64,000 nt of DNA, from the NCBI GenBank assembly GCA_030435675.1, contig CM059624.1, forward strand, positions 7,712,769 through 7,776,768. Reading direction: 5' to 3'. Both the position numbers and the translations under genes were made by a program. Positions 37,028 through 47,821 of this stretch are shown in pieces. The stretch's first letter is position 1; every line of letters begins with the position of its first letter. The notes beneath the pieces were generated by a model, which saw nothing but the letters and a program-made list of their open reading frames with translations, did no database searches and was not told where the DNA came from. Source of the stretch: Steinernema hermaphroditum. Its lineage: Eukaryota > Nematoda > Chromadorea > Rhabditida > Steinernematidae.

Positions 37028-38404
37028 ATGGCGCGCACGAACCTAAGCGAGCTCTGTCTCACCTACGAGCAGATGCAGATGCACGGCACCGAGCTGGAGA
37101 AGTACCTGCAGCGCTACCTCTTCCCCTGTGTCGCCATCTTCGGCATTCTCGGCAACGCCCTCAACCTCACCGTTCTCCTCAACCGTTCTATGCGCTCCCG
37201 GGCGAACACTTTCTTGGCCCTGCTCGCCATCTCCGACATCGCCTTCCTCTCCCTCCTCGTACCCAACATCCTCGCCAACTACCCTATCTTCACCTTCAAC
37301 TACTACTTCCGCTTCTTCTACCTCAACGCCAAGGTCCATCTCCTTTCCTTTGCCAACTGGTCCTCAGCCGTCGCCATATGGTACCGTAGCCCACCGTAGT
37401 TTCATACTGTACCCTTCAGGTCCGTGATCGCCGTGTGTGCCGACCGCCTCATCGGCATCCGACGACCGCTCTACACGCGCTCTGATTGGCGCGGCTACCG
37501 TATGCTGCTGCTCATCAGCGCCATGGTGCTCCTCACGGGCACCCTCACCCTCTACCAGCACGTCGCCTACAAGTGCCTTGTCCGCTCCTACTGCCACGGC
37601 TCCCAGCTCTACTCGAAGTGTCTCCCCGTCAGCAGCCCGTAAGTGCGTCATCGCGAGTGCTCCTCTACCGTAAACCCAGGAAGTGGTTCGGGAAACAGCC
37701 GAATCCCTACTCGCGCGCCTTCCGCAACTTCATCGACGTCTCCACGATGCTCTACGTGGTGCTCATCATCATCTGTCCGATCGTCCTCCTCACCGTTCTC
37801 AACATCCTCCTCCTCTGCTCCCTCCGCAAACGCACCAAGAAGCTCGTCTTCGGCAAGGACGACGCCTCCCGCGTCACCATTGACGGCATGGCCTACCAGA
37901 AGACCGAGCAGCGCGTCACCCTCACCGTCGCCCTCATCGTCACTATGTTCACCGTCACCAACGGCCCTTCCGCCCTCATCCACCTACTCTCTACTGTATA
38001 CCAGATCCGGCTGCAGGACTGGTACGACATCACTCTCATCGGCAGGTAGGCGCAGTCGTTTCCGCATAGTCTAATCACCTACAGTACCCTCGTGATCTGC
38101 GGGAAGGCGTCGAACTTCATCCTCTTCTGTCTCTGCTCGAAGCACTTCCGGAATCGTCTCTTCGCCCTCACGCAGAAGAAGATGCACTCAAAGCTCGGTG
38201 AGGCACGAGGCACGCTATGGTGTACACGCTGATTTAGACACGATTACGGTAAGACTGATCGACCGGAGGAAGGACAGCCACTCCGCCACCCACAGCCGCC
38301 GCTTCTCCGTCGCCAGCGACGTCCCCCGGAAGGAGCGTTCCCGGTCCCTGGCGCCCGCTTCGCAGTCCCAGATCCAGCTCCAGAGGCCCGTCCTGAAGCA
38401 GTGA
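37028..38404 (+). CDS. Neuropeptide-type GPCR (FMRFamide/DMSR-like)
   Basis: Exons 37028-37380, 37420-37638, 37680-38045, 38085-38197 and 38238-38404 encode 405 aa with seven hydrophobic segments. TM1 has GNALNLTVL, TM2 LAISDIAFL, the TM3 end DRLIGIRRPL (in the DRY position), TM5 CPIVLLTVLNILLL, TM6 TMFTVTNGPSALI, and TM7 ASNFILFCLCSKHFRNRL. An extracellular loop pair (YKC, SKC) surrounds YCHGSQ. The TM7 and DRxIGI patterns resemble nematode FMRFamide-like/DMSR receptors. The C-tail is Ser/Arg-rich. CTTTCAG lies 14 bp before the ATG. Intron 1 cuts just before the DR motif. The ligand is unknown; the 7-kb upstream desert may carry neuronal enhancers. Confidence 0.8.
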
Positions 38405-38960
38405 GGGGAGGGGAAATGTTCTCAGTTGTACATATTGGTGATGCCGTTGTGTTCTTTGTGATAAATTGCACAGAAGAGTTTTTGGGTACGGACAGAAGAA
38501 GGGAATACGGTGTATCGAAACCCGGAAGTTCGGAGTTCCATTGGAGCAGTTTCCAGAAAAGCGATCTTACAGGTCTTTTAAGGCTCTGAATAGCGTCTCT
38601 TTGGAGCTCCTCTATAGACACACTTCACTTTTTTGCTCTCCTAATACCGTACCATAAGCCTTTGCTAAGTGGAAACATCGGATGCACGTCATCGGTAGCT
38701 CAGATATTCATGACCCGACTTTTTGTGTCTTTACAGCTCACGAGGTCGTTGGAACCCACAACAAAAACAAGGAAATGAGACCGGAAAGAAACAGTGAAAC
38801 TGATTGACACGGCGTCGTCGAAATCGAGCAGCTGTCACTTGTTGCGAATGCTGTGTGACCTGCCGGAAGCTCATCCAAGTAGCTAGGGACCGGTATTGAA
38901 CACCTGATCTGGAAGTAGGGTCTCAAAGTGGATGAAATTCAGGAAAAGCATAGTGTATTT
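38405..38960. other. Intergenic region after the GPCR gene
   Basis: 3' UTR and spacer; no gene is seen. It ends at the target-site duplication GTGTATTT (38953-38960). Confidence 0.4.
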
Positions 38961-38986
38961 GGTGCGTCAAGGTTTGTTGAACAATA

Positions 38987-39186
38987 TATAGTCCATTTTT
39001 TTTTTCGAACTCCACAAAAGCGATCAATCACCGCGCGGCGAGACCGAGAATTCGCTCCAGCACATTGAAGAAAGGCAAATATTTCTTGCGTTCGTTCGCT
39101 CCTTTCAATGCGCTAGAGCAAATTCTGGGTCCCACCGCGCTGTGATTGATCGCTTTTGTGGAGTTCGAAAAAAAAAATGGACTATA
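38987..39186. mobile_element. Nested foldback MITE (TA-type)
   Basis: A 200-bp element is almost entirely palindromic. The outer 45 bp (TATAGTCCATTT to GATCAATCAC) are near-perfect inverted repeats and the inner arms are about 85% matched, with a short loop near 39080-39100. It lies between TATA sequences inside the left end of the larger element, so it inserted later. A Tc1/mariner-derived MITE with a TA target is the best guess. Confidence 0.8.
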
Positions 39187-39715
39187 GTTCGTACGCTCGT
39201 CGACTTAGTACAAACAGGGTGTTCGCTGCAAGACCGAGGTAGTACAGTGAATGTCATACGCTGAACCACTTAGTACAGTACAATATGACGACATAGTACA
39301 CCGCAGGGGGATCGGTTCAGGACCGGTCCTACGGCGAATACGTTGAACCACTTAGAACAGTTGTCTTTCGTGTCTTTCATGCGAGGTACTTCCTGTTTCA
39401 AGTTGGTCTGTGTGCGTTCTCCCCGCTCAAGACTTCATGGAGGGGTATGGACTTCGATGGAAAAATTTTCCTCTCTGGAATCGAGTTTTGAGACCTGTCC
39501 AAGGAGCGGAGATGTGAAATTTTTGAACCGTCGGAGAATCCATATTTTCGTTCAGAAGTTGAGTGATAGGCTGAACGCATGGAGGGAGAATCGAGGGAGA
39601 ATCCACACCTCGACACTAGGAAGCACCGCAGAAACCTCAGACGATGACTTCAGGCTCCTTTCCAGATCTGTACTAAGTCAGCGCACTAACTGGTTCAGCG
39701 TAAGGTATTCCTGAA

Positions 39716-39787
39716 CCTGTATTAAAACCTGTATAAAAACACTGTATAACCTGTAAAAACCTGTATGAACCTGTATATTCCTGTATT
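39716..39787 (+). repeat. Degenerate tandem CCTGTAT repeat
   Basis: Seven or more copies of (A)CCTGTAT-like units spaced 10-15 bp, inside the hAT-like element next to its right subterminal arm. Such clusters are common transposase-binding regions in hAT elements. Confidence 0.65.
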
Positions 39788-40304
39788 CCGAAATCTCCCT
39801 GCGGCGTACTATGTGTCATACTGTACTGTACTAAGTGGTTCAGCGTACGACATTTACTGTACTATCTCGGTCCTGAACCGATATCCCTGCGGTGTACTAA
39901 GTCGGTATACGGTACTGTACTAAGTGTACTAAGTCGTTCAACAAACCAGGCAACACCGTGTATTTCGATTTATGTAGGTTTGCTGGTGCGATCCTCTGCC
40001 ATCGAAGTACCGTAATTCACAGAGCTCAAAGAATTAGGAACTGTCCACGTTTCTTAGAACTCCCAAAATCCACATTTGGCGAACCCCGCGAACCTGAGGA
40101 TTTCGGCGGTTTCTAGAGGAATCGACCATTGGATGTGGTCTTCGCGAGAACATCCACCGAATAAAATGAGTGGTCCCGCCGCGAAAAGCGTAAAACTCAG
40201 CGCTAATGTGCAGCGATGCTGGTGCGATCCAGGATCGGCCAGCCTTCGCCTCCTCGAATCCCGATTCCCCCGCCGTCTCTAGCCTTCCCTGCTGTGATCC
40301 AGAG

Positions 40305-41773
40305 ATGAACGCGGTGCCGGGCGTTGTTGTGGCGCTGGATCTGATGCCGCGCTCCGTCGACCTCGACGCCGAAGTGTTCGTCTTCACCGCGAAGTTCATC
40401 GAGCGATTCCGCGCCGTCTTCCCGATCCACCTGGTGACCTTCGGCGACGACTCTGCCTCCGTGTTCGCCCGGAACGTCAAGGATTTCCCCGAGGAGCTCA
40501 AGAAGTATGCGTCCTCTCCCATTCCGTCAATCCTTCTTTGTTTAGGGCACCGCGGACGAATTTGAGTCTCTCGCTGCTCCAGAAGACCGTCGAGGACGAC
40601 TTCGACTTCGCAGAGGTGCACTCCGTCGTTTTGATCTCCTGCGGCACGACCGAATACCACGTAGGTCTCCTCCAGAGTGCCCACACCGCCCCGATTCCAG
40701 ATTCCCCCGCAACTACAGTTCGCTGTGCCCCTTCACTTCGTCTTTGTCTCCCCGGAGGACCACCTCGATCCCGAGATGGGCGCTAGGGCGTGGGAACTGA
40801 GTCTTGGCCTTCGACATCAGCCGGAGGGAGCGACTCCGAGCGAAGAACTCCTCGAGGCAACGCAGCCGACCTTCTCTGACCTTTTCGACTCCGTCGGCGA
40901 CTGTCTTGGCGCCCTCGAGGCGAAGCTCGGCTGCCGGAAGACGCTCTGCGTCGAGATGGGAGAGAATCTCATATTCCAGGTGCGCTGCACCCCCTCCGTG
41001 CCCCCCTTCCGGACGAACGACAAGTGGAGCGGTCCCGGAGCCGGCGTCCTCTCCGTCGTCGGAAGCCTCAAAGCCGCACTCCTGCCCAACATCGGTTCCA
41101 CCTGTGAAACCGTCTACGCTCTCCAAAGGGCACCAGAGGCGCGCGACGCCGACGCCTTCGGTGCCGTGGCGAAGTCCCTCGGTGAGGACTCGATGCTGCT
41201 CCTCTGCGTCCTCGACGGCGCCTTCCAGTGTCTCCTCCGCCCGGTCAGAAGCGAGCCGAAGGACGCCTGGGGCCTGACCCTCCAGTTCGTCCTCTCCTTC
41301 GGCGCCGAAGAGAATCGGTGGCAGCTGACGACAGGGAAGATGCCCGTTGGCGGCGCCTCCTATGCTGTCGCCGTCTGCGTCAGCTACCAGTGCGCCTCCT
41401 CGAGGAACTACTGGATCAACGACACGGGCCTCCAGAGCGAGATCCACCGGCTGACACGGAATCTGAAGCGCGAGGACAAGGTCGACGCCCTCTACCAGGT
41501 GAGCTCGTCCAGAAGATGCGCCTAATGTTGCGATCCCTGCAGGACATCAACCGGATAGGAGTGCACGGTATCGCCACGTCGCAGCCCGATTTCGCGTCGA
41601 CAATCGCCAAGATCCTCGAAAGCAGATTTACACAGATTCCACCCACGATGCACGGCCACCTGCGCCTCGTCCTCGACGTCCTCAGGTGAGTTATCTTGCT
41701 GGAGCACCTCTACGAGACCCATTTCAGGAAAGAAGGCTTCGAGGGGTGGTCGCGTCTGAAGAGAAAGATATGA
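40305..41773 (+). CDS. Integrator subunit 14-like (VWA9)
   Basis: Exons 40305-40504, 40546-40660, 40701-41498, 41543-41685 and 41728-41773 encode 433 aa. It has an N-terminal von Willebrand A-like fold (VVVALDLMPRSV, a degenerate MIDAS), a beta-rich middle, and a C-terminal helical region (GLQSEIHRLTRN, KVDALYQDINRIG) that parallels human INTS14 (GLQTDVQKILRN, FYKELNRLRK). INTS14 pairs with INTS10/13 in the Integrator complex, which cleaves snRNA and paused transcripts. The MIDAS DxSxS reads DLMPR, so metal binding is doubtful, and the protein is shorter than the 518-aa human one. GATCCAG lies 2 bp before the ATG. Confidence 0.72.
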
Positions 41774-41824
41774 GCCACCTTCGGATGCGTCTTCGGAGTC
41801 CTCTGCTCGTAGACGGGTCGATCG

Positions 41825-41838
41825 AATAAATCTTTATT
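41825..41838. other. Shared palindromic poly(A) signal
   Basis: The 14-bp AATAAATCTTTATT gives AATAAA on both strands. It lies 52 bp after the INTS14-like stop (+) and 100 bp after the Srx-like stop (-), so it can serve both convergent genes. Confidence 0.75.
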
Positions 41839-41937
41839 GAGCAAAGAACTGGTACCCATATATTGAGGAAGATCACAATGAGGAAGGGGGAGATCGTGGA
41901 GGGGCTTAAGGAGGATTCAGGAGTCTTCAGAGGGCTT

Positions 41938-43437
41938 CTAGACGGTCGTAGAGTACTGTACGAGGGAATTGGAGCGAGAGAGGAGGCGTGTCTCCGTTTC
42001 GACGGGTCGGTGGCGCTTGTGAGGACTGAGGTGCTCCGACTGGGGACTCGGCGTGGTGCTGTTACGGTAGATGGGGACGCTGAGGTACTTGGTGGCGAAG
42101 GGGCGGTGCAGACCGAGGAAGTGTAGGAACTTGCGGCGGATGACGGCGGAGAAGGAGAGGAGCAGGATGGGATTTACGGCGGAGTTGGCGGAGAAGAGGA
42201 GCAGCACGCTCCACGTGGCCCACTTGCCCTCGCCGGTGCCCACGGTGATCACCACCTGCCCCACGATGAAGACTACGGTATTGCAGATGCAGGGGATGAT
42301 GAGGCGCGCCTCGACGCGCGTGTGCGCCGCGCTCTGCTTGTAGAAGGCGGTGGAGGGACCGCGCTCCAGGAGGCCACGCTTCTTCTTGCGGAGAAGAAGT
42401 ACGATGGCCCAGCTGGAATCCGTGGTTAGGCCCTTCGGAGGTGGGCTTACCTGTAGAAGAAGAAGGGGATGAGCATCATAAGGATGTGGAAGGTGCAGAA
42501 GAAGAGCGACTGGCCCTCCGTGAGGTACTTTTCGAAGTTCTCCGACAGCATACCGTAGTTGCTCGGCTCGAAGTAGAAGACAACGTACCACGGCTGGAAG
42601 TGTGTCGCCAGTACCTAAAGGGAAGACGTCAGATCGTACTCTGGACGAGAGGAAAGGAGCCTTCTCTTGGTTCTTTTAAGTCCTCCACCAAAGGTCGACG
42701 CCCAGTGGGTGCACTCATAAAGCATCAAACGTCCCTCTGTGCGCTTTGGTCTCGCATGGAAAACAGTCGTTAATCATTCTGCATGAGAAACGCCAAAAAC
42801 ACCTGGGAAGCTACCGTAAACAGACGCAAAAGTCTTCCAGAAATAGGCGATCAACAAGCGATTTTTGGTCAGGGACAGGCCTAACTATAGCCACTGCAGG
42901 GACTTCCTCACCTGGACGAGGGCGGCGACGTAGCATCCTCCGCAGATGGCGTAGCTGAAAGCGCGCGGCTGGGTGCGGAACGAGTTGGGGAAGCGGATGG
43001 CCGTGAAGCGCGACCACGAGATCACCGGGTAGTGGAAGCACATGGAGAACCAGCCGAAGTCGAGGAACAGCTGAAGGGACTTATTGGGGAAAGGGATCGC
43101 GGCTGGACCCACCTGCACCCAGGGCCGCATGCCGGGGGAGATGATCTCCGACTTGAAGAGAATGGTCAGGGCCGGCCAGAGACTGTAGTTGAAGAGGAGC
43201 ACCATGTCGGCGATGGCGGCGCTGAAGAGGAACCGGAACCCGATGATGTCCTGAAAGGGGCGGTTAGGGCTGCACAGAGCTGCTTGGACCCACCCGGTCG
43301 TTACGGTACATGACGGCGGCGACGATGGCGTAAAGGGGGAGGAAGACGATGGCGAAGAGGAGGAGGCTCCCGCCAGCGAAGACGTCCTCCGCAGTCAGTT
43401 GCTCCGAGTACCACTGGAGCAGTGAACTGTTGTGCAT
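41938..43437 (-). CDS. Serpentine receptor, Srx-like GPCR
   Basis: Exons 43437-43294, 43250-43113, 43070-42912, 42614-42451 and 42412-41938 encode 359 aa with seven hydrophobic segments. TM1 is LLLFAIVFLPLYAIVAAV, TM2 carries IADMVLLFNYS, TM3 ends SWSRFTAIRFP, TM5 is FHILMMLIPFFFYSWAIV, and TM7 is NSAVNPILLLSFS followed by IRRKFL. The RFTAI(R/F)FP and FxxSAxIADM patterns are those of nematode class X chemoreceptors; other serpentine classes are possible. Intron 3 is 297 bp, long for this locus. The C-tail is Ser-rich (SPQSEHLSP). It is likely a sensory receptor in ciliated neurons by family; nothing in the sequence shows the ligand. Confidence 0.72.
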
Positions 43438-46400
43438 TCCTGGAATCGGGGGCTCTCAGAGAAAAAGAGACTCGCGGCACTCGGGAAACATTGCGTCGAT
43501 AGGTGTGCACTCCCTTCTTTCTCATGTAATATCCCTCGCAGATTGTTTTGCCTCGGGCACTGGTCGGCGAGGATTAAGGCCTCGTCTCTTCGAGACCGTA
43601 TTATTCGTGCGCGTTGGCTCCATTGTCCAGCATGGCCTATTCTGTGGATTATATATCCACAAGTGCCACACCTTTGTTCACCTACAAAGAGGGATCCCTA
43701 AGTCGAAGCCCTCGAACGGTCCTCGAATCCACTATCGCTTCTTCTTTCCCTCCGTTACTAATATCCAAATTGCATTCTCCGAAAGGAGCGTCACGTGGCC
43801 TCTTCCTCGAAGACCAGAATCCCCCGCAGAATCCAGAATCGACCCTTCGCGTCGATCGACTCTCCTCCCCGGGGACGCGTCCCATTTGCCAATCGGAGTG
43901 TCTTCTTCTTCTACGATTGCCTATTAGAGACGTTTCCCTAGCAATTCCTATCGCATCTTCGTATTCCTCCGACGTCTACAACATCTAGAGGACTCCTCTT
44001 GGCTAGGCCTGTGCACAGAGAAGAAGCCATTTCCAGATTCTCGGGGATACGGGGTTGTTTTCGGGTGAGCGCCTCAATCACCTTGGCGTCCCCGGGGGGA
44101 ATCTTTCTCTCCATCTCCTTCGCCGATTTCTAATTAGCCAATGATCGATCGAGGGGAGAGGAGGAATCTGATTAGCCTCGAGGGCCACGAGCGCCACGAG
44201 GGTACCCCTAGAAGCGTACCTTTGCCGAAGGTGTGGCGATACATGACGAGAGATGGTCCAGGAGGGGATGCCAATTAGACGTTCAGGGAAGAGACGATTT
44301 AGGGAGTGCGCGTGGCGCGGGCGCCTGAGGACACCTTGAGGGAGGGGCAAGGCCGGGGGCGGGGCCATCTCGGCGACGTGAGCTGATTTAAATGAAGATA
44401 GACACGGATTGGGCCGGCCGAGGAGGGGGCAGAAGATTACCGGAAGCAGAGTAATTGCCTAGGCACATCCAGAGGTCGATTCCCGGCTTGGAGGGTCCCC
44501 TACCCGAGGACGGCGCGTAAACAGGCCTCTCAGGGTGTGAGTGGCGGGACACAATTGGCCCCAATCACAACATGGTTTCTTGAACTTCGGAAAGTGGTGT
44601 CTCCCGCCATATCCCTGCTCGGCGCCATTATCTGGGATTAGTAGACCGGCGAAGCCCCCGTGGCTCCGGGTCATCGGCGTGCACGCCTGAGGCGTCGCGA
44701 TTCACGGGGTGTCAAAACAGCGCCGCGGAAGGGCGCCGGCGCACGTAATTCGGAGTCCGAAGCGCCTCGATGACCGACCCGGCAATCAACTAATTGGCCT
44801 CCAACGCAATCAGATTGAAAAAGCAAAGTACGGAACCCAGGAGATCAGAGGATCATGTGAAGCCACCGAGGATGGACACGTGCCTCGGGCTAATGGACGA
44901 CCGAAATTGGCGCCTCTCCTCGGGTTAATGGGTATATTATGCCCTGGGAGTATTATGGAGGGAGGAGGAACTCGCTGTGTTCAAATATAGGAAGAACTAT
45001 GGGGACATTTCATGAAAGGATACGGGGGTGGACTGGCTTTCGGGAATGATGAGTAAACACAGTACACATCAGGAGACTTCGACAAGTTCTACTTGAGGAA
45101 GTCATCTCTTCTGAGTAACCTCTCGAGGATTTGCTACGTGGATTACGGGAAAAATCGCCACATGGGCGATTATTAAAGACCAAGGATATCTGATCACCGT
45201 GTGCAGAGAAGACGAGCGCGAAGATTAGTGATTCGTGCAATCTTGAAATAGAATATCTTTGCGGATTGCAGGAGCACAGACGAAGTGGACTTTTAAGTCG
45301 TGCAAGTATTTCTGGGAAATGTCTCCGACACGGTAAATGGCTCTTCCACAAAATCAAACCCAATGGTTCAGCAAAAAAGGACTAACTTCCAAGGCTGAAC
45401 CTGAACTCAGAAACCTTTCACAGCTCCGTACCTTGCAGAGTGCCGTTAGATGCCGATGTCGCCAGATCACAAATTTTGGGCCCAAACGAGATCAGGGACT
45501 TGAGCACTTTTGCCAAACAAGTCATCGTCTGCGACTGAATGCTAATATTAATGAGCGCATTATCGTTATCGCTCTCTGGTCTCTCCACGCTGTCGTCATG
45601 TGAATTCCTTCGAAAAGCGTTCGATGACCAATGAAGATAGAGAAAAACTCTGAGAAACGACCCAAGAAGGATCCACGGATCAGAAGGGATTTAGGCGCTA
45701 TATAAGAGTGCTTCGAAAAATCCTAGAAAGTGTACAAATCTTAGTATAAAATCAAAGTGCAAACGGCAACATTTTCAGGAAAGTTATAGTTGTCGTGTAG
45801 TTCGAAAATTTACTAAAAATGGAACGAATTTTGTAGGAGCTGTAGCGAAATATTCGCCCAAAACGGAAGACTCCGAAGCAATAATTGCTTCTTCCGTGCA
45901 CACTTGAATCACGTGAATTTTTAGAATCATTCCGGACCATTAAGAACCACTTCCTTTGAAAGAAAATTCCCAATTTGGGAAATCAAAACAAGGCGATCGT
46001 TTGAAACCTTCTAGGGGGAGGGGGCCTCGGAGCAGACCTAACAACGGAAGTGCCGTAAAAAGAGAGAGACAAGAAGACGTTCTTTGGGTGTGTGAGCTAT
46101 GAATAAGTGAAAAAGAGGATTTGCAGCGTGGAAACGGAGGGGACGTCGGAATATGAGAGCGGACACGGCGTATTTAGGCGTGTGAGACCTTCTTGGCCAA
46201 ATTTGAAACTTCGCGAAATGAAGGTATTCCGTTGACGAACGCAAGAAGCCCCGAAGGGCGAAGAAGAACGCGAAATTTCGAAATCTCTTGGAACTCATTA
46301 GTCAAGAGGGCACAGGACACAAAAGGAGGTTAGAAGCGCCGCCGGCCACTGATGGAGATCAGCGGATCGTCTGCGCGGCCGGAAGGACAAAACAAACAAA

Positions 46401-47821
46401 TTAGATCGCGCCGGGCGTTCGGACGAATTTCGCGAATCCTTCCGCCTAATTAGCCGCCCGAGTGCCCTCGGCGCTCTTCAGCGCCTCGACGCCCGCACGT
46501 GGTTTCCAGATGCCCGAGCTCTGTTTATAAAACGGGCGAAGGCGACCGCCAGGGCTACCGTCGGCGTCGGGGTACCACGCGCTTCGAGTCTTCGGGCTGA
46601 TAAGCGCCGCCGAAGGACGAGAGTTCGGCGCGTAATCCGCAAATCGAAGTGTCACGGGACCGCAATTCGTATTCCCTTACAAAAGGCGACTTCCAGAAGG
46701 AGACGTCGAAGAGGAACCGAAGGCGAATGTTTGCCCAGCGATACGGAGTGCTTCGCGCGTACTTTCACGTTCTCCGCATATTAGTCGAAAGAGACGAATT
46801 TAATTAAAAATGAAACGAAATTGAAAGATCGCACTACGTGATTCGGGCCAAGAGATTACCGTAATCAGGAGACGGTGCTAATGCATGGACACAAAATCTA
46901 CCGTAATCCAATGAGTTCCATTTCAGACAGTTCAGAACGACCTCTCGAGACGTCTAGCATCTAGAAATGAGCCCATCAGACACCGCTTCTCAGCTCTTCT
47001 CGGTCTACAGAACAGCGGACGGGCGGCACCGCGGCGGAGACGACTCGAGAGCAACACAAACAGCGAAGTGTCTCCGCGTTATGCTAATTTTGGGCACTCG
47101 GTCGTTTCGCAGAGGAATGAATAAAATATAAAGAGATAATTGTCTCTTCGAAGACACTAAAAATCTTAGAATCCCTCCGTGTGAAGGCTAAGAAGACAGT
47201 GTCATCCAGAAAGGGGTTGGGATGGCGACCTTGAGGGCACCGCGATTCTCTTCACTTAATAATTAACGGCAGTAAATAGGAATTTCGGGAGCCAAATCTG
47301 AATAATTGATGAGGGGCGGGGGACGCGCGACTTCGGAGGAGTACGGCGAAGCAATCGAAGAAATCGGAAGAAGACGACTTCGGCGTGGAGAGGCTTCCGG
47401 ATTTTGCTGGAAATCGATTGCTGTGAGAAGATCAGGAACGAAAGACGATCCTCTCATGACACTCATCCCCGTCAGTGGTCGCTCCTTTGGAAGACGCGGC
47501 TTCTCAGTGTCTGAAAAACATGTTTACTCCCGAAGATGTTTGCACCGACTTCCGCCCTTCACACCTCCGGTCCGTTTATTATCCCATAGGCCCAAAAACT
47601 CATTACGGTGGCTATAGATAAATAAATTAATACATAAATCAATAAATTAACAATATTGCGTAAAGCGAACTTTCCGCAGTACCCAGTTTACATGAACGAA
47701 GAAAAGATCACAGCACATAATGAGAGCAGTGAGCAATATCACAGGCAATAAGAGAAGAGGCACATGCTTCGAAGTGACTAAGTGAGGGGAGCGTAATCGC
47801 AGTTATTGATGTGTGAGGTGA
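43438..47821. other. 4.4-kb gene-free region
   Basis: It lies between the 5' end of the Srx-like gene and the 3' end of the ankyrin gene. No coding series fits splicing. TACCGTAATC motifs occur near 46857 and 46901, and AT-rich runs near 45740-45900 and 47620-47660. Confidence 0.4.

Larger units (their letters stand above)
38961..39957. mobile_element. Non-autonomous hAT-like DNA transposon
   Basis: The 997-bp element is flanked by an exact 8-bp duplication, GTGTATTT (38953-38960 and 39958-39965). Ends are imperfect inverted repeats: GGTG then GGTTTGTTGAAC on the left and the reverse complement on the right. Subterminal arms (about 39232-39310 and 39798-39872) are about 90% identical in inverted orientation and contain CTTAGTACAGTAC motifs. 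An 8-bp duplication with short terminal repeats and subterminal motifs fits hAT. The interior has no transposase-like frame, so the element is non-autonomous. It is interrupted by a second element at 38987-39186. Confidence 0.8.

Noticed and set aside
39343..39714. 123-aa frame inside the hAT-like element as a transposase
   Set aside because: No RNase H-like or zinc-finger motifs, and far too short for a hAT transposase.
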